26,142 bases of DNA, taken from the NCBI GenBank assembly GCA_003136335.1, contig PLEA01000262.1:1-26142 (forward strand). The letters are read 5' to 3'. The notes under the pieces were generated by a model. It saw nothing but the letters and a program-made list of their open reading frames with translations. It had not been told where the DNA came from and searched no databases. Made by a program: the position numbers and the translations under genes. This document shows positions 16,802 through 22,298 of the stretch, piece by piece. Each line of letters begins with the position of its first letter. Position 1 is the stretch's first letter. This stretch comes from Acidobacteriaceae bacterium (lineage in GTDB: Bacteria; Acidobacteriota; Terriglobia; Terriglobales; SbA1).

Positions 16802-17302
16802 CAGCGACCTCAGACTCGGTGACGTAAAGAGACACGCCGCTGGACTGCATTCTAGAAGGGGGAAAGCAACCGCGCAGTAGGATCAGTCTCCGATGTTGAC
16901 AGGTGTGATAATTGGTTTATCCAAGACTCGGATCCATCAAGCGACCAGTCGCCGGGGAGAGAAGCAAACAAGGACCGAGCTTCCGTCAGATACCGTTCAA
17001 GTGCGTCACACCGGCGTCACAACGGGATACGGTGTTCTGTAAGTGGTTGAAAATAATAGCTTGTGGCCGCCGGACCTGTAAGCCGAATTCTTTCAGACTG
17101 CCGACGCTAAATTGTAGGCTGCATGCGAGTTACGCGCAAACTGGTGACTTCGTTGGAGATGCCTTGAGTCTCTAAAGTCTTGCCGATTCCGCCGAATCTC
17201 GCTGGAACCTTACAGAGTGGACACTAAATGGACACTACGGAAATCGCCCTCGCGATCACAGAAGTTTGATTCTCGGCGCGGGGCCGACGCTCGGAGTTTG
17301 CA
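16802..17302. other. Non-coding stretch with the right 88-bp repeat
   Basis: I see no gene. A TTGACA at 16896-16901 lacks a good -10. The right 88-bp repeat occupies 17003-17090. A short tandem repeat TGGACACTA lies at 17218-17226 and 17229-17237 (11-bp step). Plus-strand frames across the region are short and unlike any family I know. Confidence 0.5.
17003..17090. repeat. Right copy of the 88-bp imperfect direct repeat
   Basis: This copy matches 3561-3648 at 78 of 88 positions, ungapped and in the same orientation, 13.4 kb away. It lies about 200 bp after the GH106 stop, just as the left copy lies about 315 bp after the rhaT stop, so the pair brackets the complete rhamnose locus. Confidence 0.85.
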
Positions 17303-17485
17303 TCACGCCTCTCCTTGTGCGCCGTGGACGCAGGCGTGCTTCTCGAAGTCTTCCTGCGCAACCCGGTTGAAGGCGAGCGCGGCAACCGTACTCTCCAAGA
17401 GAGGAGTTGTCATTCCCCATGTGCAGCGGGAGCAGCACCAGCCGCTGAAGTTGTCGCCGTCGACCCGGATCAGGTGTTTGTCCAT
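17303..17485 (-). CDS. Small zinc-ribbon-like protein
   Basis: A 60-residue frame begins MDKHLIRVDGDNFSGWCCSR. It has a CSRC pair near residues 18-21 (GWCCSRCTW), and HAC near residues 51-53 (DFEKHACVH), a spacing that could make a Cys2-His-Cys metal site. It resembles short conserved proteins with W.CS.C.W and a C-terminal AF..H.C pattern that I associate with Acidobacteria. ATG 17485 has AAAGG 9 bases upstream. It stands alone between non-coding stretches. The role is unknown. A plus-strand frame over the same bases lacks such a pattern and is taken as a shadow. Confidence 0.6.
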   Translation of the reverse strand: MDKHLIRVDGDNFSGWCCSRCTWGMTTPLLESTVAALAFNRVAQEDFEKHACVHGAQGEA

Positions 17486-17715
17486 GGAATCTGCCTTTGC
17501 GTGTCGGGATTAGAGTTCAGACTGTGATGGGTAATCTGCCATCGAATCCGCCGAGCGGCCAAGTGCCAAAGGTGCTTCGCCGCAGCCCACCGAAGGGTCA
17601 GGACGGAAGATGTCCGGATGCCAGGCTCGACAGGCTGGGACACGAATTCTGCGTGGCCAGGTCTCGGATTTCTCATGAGATCCTCGTCATGAATATTGCG
17701 TAGTTTTGCGATAGA

Positions 17716-17741
17716 AAAAGGCGCGCGCGAGCGCGCCTTTT
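17716..17741 (-). terminator. Intrinsic terminator after the ABM-like gene
   Basis: A perfect 11-bp stem, AAAAGGCGCGC at 17716-17726 and GCGCGCCTTTT at 17731-17741, has a 4-base loop GCGA (17727-17730). Read on the minus strand, the stem is followed by a T-run (TTTTTC overall), 17 bp past the stop of the gene at 17758. The A-rich flank makes it potentially active in both directions. Confidence 0.88.
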
Positions 17742-17757
17742 GTGCCTGGTATGGTGT

Positions 17758-18081
17758 TCAGGCGGCTTTCTCTGCGGCGACTTTGTGGGCCGTGGAGGTG
17801 TGGACATCAAAGGTGCTAACCTCGGGTGCAGTTTCGAGCAAATGCTGTACGGTCTTCTGCACCGCGTCGAATTGTTCGCGCTGGTAGCGTTGGGCATCCT
17901 CTCGCGCATTCCAAAAGCTCAGCGCGAGGACGCGATTCGGGTCCGTGTCGGAGACGATTACGGTCACGTCTACGAATCCGGTCTGCCTCTTCAGAATGGG
18001 CAGAACTTTGTCATCGATGGTATTGCAAAGTTCGCGTGCCTTTCCGGACTTGCTGGCTAATTCAACGATTCTTGTAAACAC
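17758..18081 (-). CDS. Antibiotic biosynthesis monooxygenase-like (ABM fold) protein
   Basis: The protein has 107 residues from GTG 18081, chosen for the AAGGAG about 9 bases upstream; longer frames add a basic segment with no likeness. FTRIVELASKSGKARELCNT, KRQTGFVDVTVIVSDTDP, ALSFWNAREDAQRYQREQF and the final EVSTFDVHTST pattern fit the dimeric alpha-beta barrel of the ABM superfamily. Members range from quinol monooxygenases to heme-degrading enzymes, and many are uncharacterised, so the reaction cannot be named. It is a single gene with its own terminator. The C-terminal tail is alanine and lysine rich. Confidence 0.75.
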   Translation of the reverse strand: MFTRIVELASKSGKARELCNTIDDKVLPILKRQTGFVDVTVIVSDTDPNRVLALSFWNAREDAQRYQREQFDAVQKTVQHLLETAPEVSTFDVHTSTAHKVAAEKAA

Positions 18082-18233
18082 GGGAAGCGCTCCTTTCGGT
18101 TGGTGAGGGGGAGGTGAAAGGAACGTCGCGCAGATTGCGCGGCGACCACTGGCTTTCTTGGATGCGACCAACCTACGCCGGCTCGCCGAGCGTGTCAATT
18201 ACCCAGGATTGGTGCAACCGTCGCGCACGAGTA

Positions 18234-18401
18234 TCAGGCGCTCTTCTTCGACGTGATGGCGCTGAAGGCGGACCAGCCCTGCTCGACATTCTTGCTACGG
18301 CAGTGCGGGCAGACGATGTTTTCCTTCTCATGTTCGGCAATGGTCAAACTCTTCGAGAATGTTTTCTTGTAGGCGTGACAGAAGAACTCGTACTGGGGCA
18401 T
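18234..18401 (-). CDS. FmdB-type zinc-ribbon protein with altered first knuckle
   Basis: A 55-residue protein begins MPQYEFFCHAYKKTFSKSLT. FmdB-family proteins normally carry two CxxC pairs; the second is intact here (CPHCRSKNVEQGW), while the first reads C-H-A-Y, with a TAC codon where TGC or TGT is expected. A single G-to-A change would explain it. ATG 18401 has AGGAGG about 6 bases upstream, a very good ribosome site. FmdB-like proteins are proposed regulators, but most, including this one, have no known role. It is a single gene; loss of one ligand may weaken metal binding. Confidence 0.85.
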   Translation of the reverse strand: MPQYEFFCHAYKKTFSKSLTIAEHEKENIVCPHCRSKNVEQGWSAFSAITSKKSA

Positions 18402-18515
18402 ACGAAACCTCCTGGGGGAAGGAGCGGTTAGGGAGATTCTAGAACCGGAGAGGGCGGAGCACAACATGTTCTGGCGCGCGGACGTACAATTGCTGAAATC
18501 GGGAGGAGTTCATCT

Positions 18516-18953
18516 ATGCCGGAACCACCGTATCGCGCTCTGCGAATCCTTCTGCGTGCCTTTTCGTTATTGGCTGTCGCGGGAGGCCTGCTCATGATCT
18601 TTGCCGAGAAGCCGCTCATGGTGCGAATCCTTCTGCGCCCACCCGAAGGAGAGGTGACCGCGTTGCTCCTGTCGCTGCTCAAGGAAACGGGCGGAATGGT
18701 GCTCATGCTCGGCGTGCTCCTTTGGCTCGCTTCACGCAATCCCGTACGCAACGTGGCCATTGTGGACGGGCTTATTGCCGGACTCTGCATTCTGGCGGTA
18801 ACGCCGCTTCTTTCGCTGTGGATGACGGACATTCGCAGCATCTACCCAGCGTATTTCTTGTGGGGGCGATCTGCGGTGCGGCTCGCAATAGCGGCGTTGG
18901 TCTATTGGCTACGGCCGCGGCATGCGCACCAGGAACCTAGCGGAAATTTCTGA
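18516..18953 (+). CDS. Four-helix membrane protein of unknown function
   Basis: The protein has 145 residues from ATG 18516, preceded by GGGAGGAG about 8 bases upstream. Four hydrophobic segments can be traced at about 14-30, 48-70, 80-102 and 112-131, with short charged loops and a basic C-terminal tail (RPRHAHQEP). It is probably an inner-membrane protein. No conserved motif or family is recognised. It is divergent from the FmdB-like gene (114 bp between starts) and convergent with the next gene. Confidence 0.75.
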   Translation: MPEPPYRALRILLRAFSLLAVAGGLLMIFAEKPLMVRILLRPPEGEVTALLLSLLKETGGMVLMLGVLLWLASRNPVRNVAIVDGLIAGLCILAVTPLLSLWMTDIRSIYPAYFLWGRSAVRLAIAALVYWLRPRHAHQEPSGNF

Positions 18954-18998
18954 GGAGAGCTTTGGCGGCAGCCGCGGCGAACGAGATCCTAAGCCGAT

Positions 18999-19202
18999 TC
19001 AGCGCATTAGCGTGACCATCTCCTTTAATAGGGGGAGCCAGTTCTGGCCGGCTCCCCATCCGAGGCAGATCAAGAGCAACAAAACAGCCGCGGTGCCGAT
19101 GGAGAAGCGGAACGAACGCAGCTTGCCATCCGGGCCCTTCGTGAGTTCGACCTCCAGCGCCGGGGCGTGACCGCGCAGAGGCTTATTGGGGCTAGTGTTC
19201 AT
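18999..19202 (-). CDS. Single-pass small membrane protein
   Basis: A 67-residue protein starts MNTSPNKPLRGHAPALEVEL. A charged region (TKGPDGKLRSFRFS) precedes one transmembrane segment, TAAVLLLLICLGWGAG, near residues 39-54, and then a short amphipathic tail. ATG 19202 lies inside the end of the upstream HTH gene with an 11-bp overlap, indicating translational coupling. The N-terminal part is probably cytoplasmic by the positive-inside rule. The family is not recognised. Confidence 0.65.
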   Translation of the reverse strand: MNTSPNKPLRGHAPALEVELTKGPDGKLRSFRFSIGTAAVLLLLICLGWGAGQNWLPLLKEMVTLMR

Positions 19203-19416
19203 CGCGCACCCCGAGAAACCTCTCGACCTCTGAACGCCTGAAGGCCCAGATCTTCCCGCCGACGCCGAGCTTGAATCCGTGCAGCCGGTCAGTTTGCGCA
19301 AGATGGCGAACCGTTCGACGTTCACGGCGAATCAGCCTGGCGACATGATGGACAAGCAACGGTCGTTCGCCGCCGCAGCGCGGCGGACGGCACACGATCT
19401 TTTCTTCAATATTCAC
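19192..19416 (-). CDS. Excisionase/HTH_17-type DNA-binding protein
   Basis: The protein has 74 residues from GTG 19416, with GAGGAGG 5 bases upstream. The central part, LLVHHVARLIRRERRTVRHL, followed by GFKLGVGGKIWAFRRSEVER and FLG, matches the MerR-like helix-turn-helix of excisionases and small regulators: an HTH, a beta wing with K.W.F, then a helix. Such proteins control gene expression or recombination directionality in mobile elements. It overlaps the following membrane-protein gene by 11 bp and lies 52 bp after the unknown gene at 19469, so all three look like one transcript. Confidence 0.78.
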   Translation of the reverse strand: MNIEEKIVCRPPRCGGERPLLVHHVARLIRRERRTVRHLAQTDRLHGFKLGVGGKIWAFRRSEVERFLGVRDEH

Positions 19417-19468
19417 GATGCCCTCCTCGAATTGAAATCGGAGGGCGTGTTCTTTTTGGGAAGAAGAT

Positions 19469-20404
19469 CTAGGCGGGTAGAGGCCGGAAACACACCCTCC
19501 GCGTCATTGCGGCAAAGCGGCCTTCCGCTTTGATCGAGAACGCCGGAGGATGTGCGCTGTGGTGCAAGTACCAGGATCGCTCGTTCACGAAGATGCTGAC
19601 GGCATCGGACAGTCCCCTGCGGGATCGGAACCAATTGACGATCAATGATCCGACGTACCGCAGTTGCTGTGCCAGCGAGTAGGTACGCTCGAAGAACCGC
19701 GACACGTACTCGATGCAACTGGTGTAAACCAACTCCCCCGACCGGTAGACGGACTCGAATGTCGCAAGAGCCCCGCTTACCGCCTGCGGGAATATCACGG
19801 AAACTGCGTCTTCGAGACGCCAAGTCCACTCGCCGTCCGGGAGACTGTCAAACACCTTGGCGTCAACGGCAACGGTCCACTCAGAGACGACGATAGACGC
19901 AGCCGATTCCAGCTTCTCGTTCAACGCCTCGCGCGCCTGATTTATTCGGGCGAGACTTGAGAACGAAAGCGGGGAGATGAAAGAGTCGTCGTCCATCCAG
20001 ATCGCGTTGCTTTGCAGCGCGGCAAGGGTATTTCGATTCAGCCACGAGCCGCGGCCATCGCTCTGATATCCCAATTCATAGTTGCAGATCTCGCCGTACT
20101 CCTGGTACTGGCCGAAATTGTTCAGCACCAGGAACGGATTGGCTCGGCCAGTTGCATCAAGAATCTCAGCAGAGCAGACGGGCACCGTACATACGTTGCT
20201 GAGCAGGGCGGCTGGCACGGCCGAATTGAGAAAGCACGTCAGCATCCGAGTCAATGTTAGCACTGAAGGTCCAAGAGACGATCGTTCATTGCCGCAAATA
20301 TTACTAGCTCTCAAGTGCGCATAAAATCGCGCTCGTCTCGATTCGGGTCGAGGCGCGTGTCCGGTTCCTTCCCAATCGTCCCGCTCAGGGTCTTCCTGGT
20401 GCAT
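19469..20404 (-). CDS. Hypothetical protein, unknown family
   Basis: The frame encodes 311 residues from ATG 20404, which has GGGAG about 9 bases upstream within a palindrome. The start is uncertain: the frame is open further upstream, and a GTG or ATG near residues 45-55 could be used, which would put a hydrophobic, cysteine-bearing stretch (MLTCFLNSAVPAALLSNVCT) at the N-terminus. The body contains NNFGQYQEYGEICNYELGYQ, several aromatic-rich segments (WTWRLEDAVSVIFPQAVSG; YVSRFFERTYSLAQQLRYVG) and the terminal FNERSWYLHH-like part (VNERSWYLHHSAHPPAFSIK). No domain is recognised. It is the first gene of the three-gene minus-strand cassette. Confidence 0.6.
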   Translation of the reverse strand: MHQEDPERDDWEGTGHAPRPESRRARFYAHLRASNICGNERSSLGPSVLTLTRMLTCFLNSAVPAALLSNVCTVPVCSAEILDATGRANPFLVLNNFGQYQEYGEICNYELGYQSDGRGSWLNRNTLAALQSNAIWMDDDSFISPLSFSSLARINQAREALNEKLESAASIVVSEWTVAVDAKVFDSLPDGEWTWRLEDAVSVIFPQAVSGALATFESVYRSGELVYTSCIEYVSRFFERTYSLAQQLRYVGSLIVNWFRSRRGLSDAVSIFVNERSWYLHHSAHPPAFSIKAEGRFAAMTRRVCFRPLPA

Positions 20405-20734
20405 AGGAGAATTCTCCCATGCCAGAGATCGGCGTACCACGTGCCTATTCGGTATACCCCTTCTGGCAGCAGTTTTTGCTTTCCCTAACCGTCCTGTTGC
20501 CGGTACTTGGAACTTTGACCCCATACCCTGTTAGAGGGGCGGGAACTCCACTCTATTGCAACGCTGTTGAGTTATTCGGACCGGGTAATGCGGGAACCCA
20601 AGGTGGGTATTCCCGTAGTGGGCTCGCAGCTAATCGTTAGGGTCACGAACTCAGTCCGACCCATCCATCTCTTCGATCACAACTGCGGTCCGGTCCGGTG
20701 GTTGTTGACACCGCGTCGATTTGTCAAATCGCAG
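20405..20734. other. Intergenic region with a start-site palindrome
   Basis: This 330-bp gap lies between two minus-strand genes. A perfect 12-bp palindrome GGAGAATTCTCC at 20406-20417 sits directly before the start at 20404. A 73-codon plus-strand frame (20419-20640) with one hydrophobic stretch is not convincing. Otherwise I see nothing. Confidence 0.5.
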
Positions 20735-21991
20735 CTATCGATCATCGGCCGATCGGAAATATCTACGCTCTAGTTGAGCGGCCACCTTCCTACCAAGCTC
20801 GCCGCCGTCGACGAGAGAGTGATAGTAATGGAATCCCGCGTACACACGGGCCCAGAAGACTTCATCGAAGAAGTCATGTGTATTCTCAAAGGTGTGGATG
20901 TGAGTGCCGTCCTTGAAAGACAGACTGTCAACGACAATATGCACCTCGGAAGTGCCGAAGTAGTCTGCAATTAAGTGTGAAACTGCGCTTGTAACACATG
21001 CGTGTGCGGCGGGGTACTCCGGGTGATTCGGGGTTGTGCCGAGCGGGAGCCAGTTTGCGTCAGCCGTGAGATCCGGATCGCCTCCGCCCGCGGGAATCGC
21101 GGTTACCGGGCGCCAGAAACTGTAGTGGTACTTCGCATTGAAGCATCCGATACCTGCATCGGCAAAGCCAGTCCAGAGAATCGCCATGAAACGTGCCGTA
21201 TGCGGCAGATTCAAGTGATTCTGGGAAGCGAGATTAGTGAACAAGCGCGCGTACTGCTGCGCAGTGTTCTCTGTCCAGAAGATGCCGATCTCGGTCTGCT
21301 TGGGTGTGCGCGCCGTGCTGTCGGCTGCCCCCAAGATGCGGGTAAGGGTATAGTCTCGCTCCCACTCTGCGCTGCTGAGTGAGGTAGGCCCGTCTGGCAG
21401 AAACTGCGACGGGCTGCGCATCGTGAAAGTACGCATCTGGCCCAGCCAAGGGGTTGCTGCCGGCAGGAACCCCGGAGGCGTAGGTTCCCAGATACCTGGC
21501 CCGCTGCCGGGCGTGTACGGCACAGGCGCTGCGACGCCGTCACCGGTGCGTGCGGCGATCAGTGCATCTGCGGAAGCTTCGCCCACGTCAACACCCGCAT
21601 CCTTGGCATCAGCAGATGCCTGGATCGCGGCAAGCGAGACACTGAAGTTTTGATCGAGCGCATTCTGTTGGTTCGGGAAGTAGTGCACTAACACACGATG
21701 AGCAGCGGCAGCAGCAGCTGCTTCCTCGGAAGCCCTCCCCCAACCCCTACCGAAGTAGTAAACGGGTCGGAATCGACGATCGATTGCATTGACTGCGTCA
21801 TAGCTTGCAATCGCGGCATACGCGAAGTAAACGGAAGCGGCAGCCGGCGGATTCCCTGCATTTTTCACAATCGTCGTCGAGGCGATGGCATTCCACTCCG
21901 TGACCACGTTCTGGGCCTGGAGCATGCCGTGGCAAGCGACAACGATCCAAACGGTGCAAACCAACAAAGGAAAAAACTTGTTTCGGTTCAT
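20735..21991 (-). CDS. Secreted vanadium-dependent haloperoxidase (PAP2 family)
   Basis: The protein has 418 residues. ATG 21991 has GAGGAG about 7 bases upstream and opens a signal peptide (MNRNKFFPLLVCTVWIVVAC with HGMLQA before likely cleavage). The vanadate/phosphate site is complete: Lys287 and Arg294 in KYHYSFWRP, His330 in PEYPAAHA, and Arg382 plus His388 in RVYAGFH. His330 and the covalent-type ligand His388 are the expected acid-base and vanadium ligands. The PAAH form of motif two, instead of PSGH, is usual for this bacterial subgroup. Such enzymes oxidise halide with peroxide or act as phosphatases; the motifs alone do not distinguish these. It is divergent from the large regulator at 22299. 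Confidence 0.9.
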   Translation of the reverse strand: MNRNKFFPLLVCTVWIVVACHGMLQAQNVVTEWNAIASTTIVKNAGNPPAAASVYFAYAAIASYDAVNAIDRRFRPVYYFGRGWGRASEEAAAAAAAHRVLVHYFPNQQNALDQNFSVSLAAIQASADAKDAGVDVGEASADALIAARTGDGVAAPVPYTPGSGPGIWEPTPPGFLPAATPWLGQMRTFTMRSPSQFLPDGPTSLSSAEWERDYTLTRILGAADSTARTPKQTEIGIFWTENTAQQYARLFTNLASQNHLNLPHTARFMAILWTGFADAGIGCFNAKYHYSFWRPVTAIPAGGGDPDLTADANWLPLGTTPNHPEYPAAHACVTSAVSHLIADYFGTSEVHIVVDSLSFKDGTHIHTFENTHDFFDEVFWARVYAGFHYYHSLVDGGELGRKVAAQLERRYFRSADDR

Positions 21992-22298
21992 GGCGAGACT
22001 CCTCTCGAAAATTAACTCAGGCCTGCCCACACACGATGCCCGGTGATGAGGCGTGGCTTGAGGTCGAATACACTGGCGGGATGCTGGCATAGCCCTCAAA
22101 TGGCCCTCCCTCAATCCCCTTACCGCTTCGTAAATCGCTGGGGGGACCATCGCGAGCCGGATCAAGGCGCGCGGTGGCAATTGGCCGCCGACGGCCGCTT
22201 CTCCGAATGCGTCAACGGTTACAATAGGCATCTAAACGATCGCTCGAAATGGCGAAAAAGTCCTGACCGCGTTCAGACGAATTCCGGAAATTTTTCGG
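21992..22298. promoter_or_regulatory. Divergent promoter region, haloperoxidase and regulator
   Basis: This 307-bp gap separates the divergent starts at 21991 and 22299 and must carry both promoters. I could not assign -35/-10 pairs or an operator with confidence. No small gene or repeat stands out. Confidence 0.4.

Noticed and set aside
17218..17237. TGGACACTA tandem as an insertion-sequence end
   Set aside because: Only two 9-bp units, with no inverted partner and no transposase nearby.
20419..20640. 73-codon plus-strand frame with one hydrophobic stretch
   Set aside because: It has an AGGAG 9 bases upstream, but that is part of a palindrome serving the opposite gene. The rest is proline/glycine-rich with no likeness, so it was kept out of the gene list.
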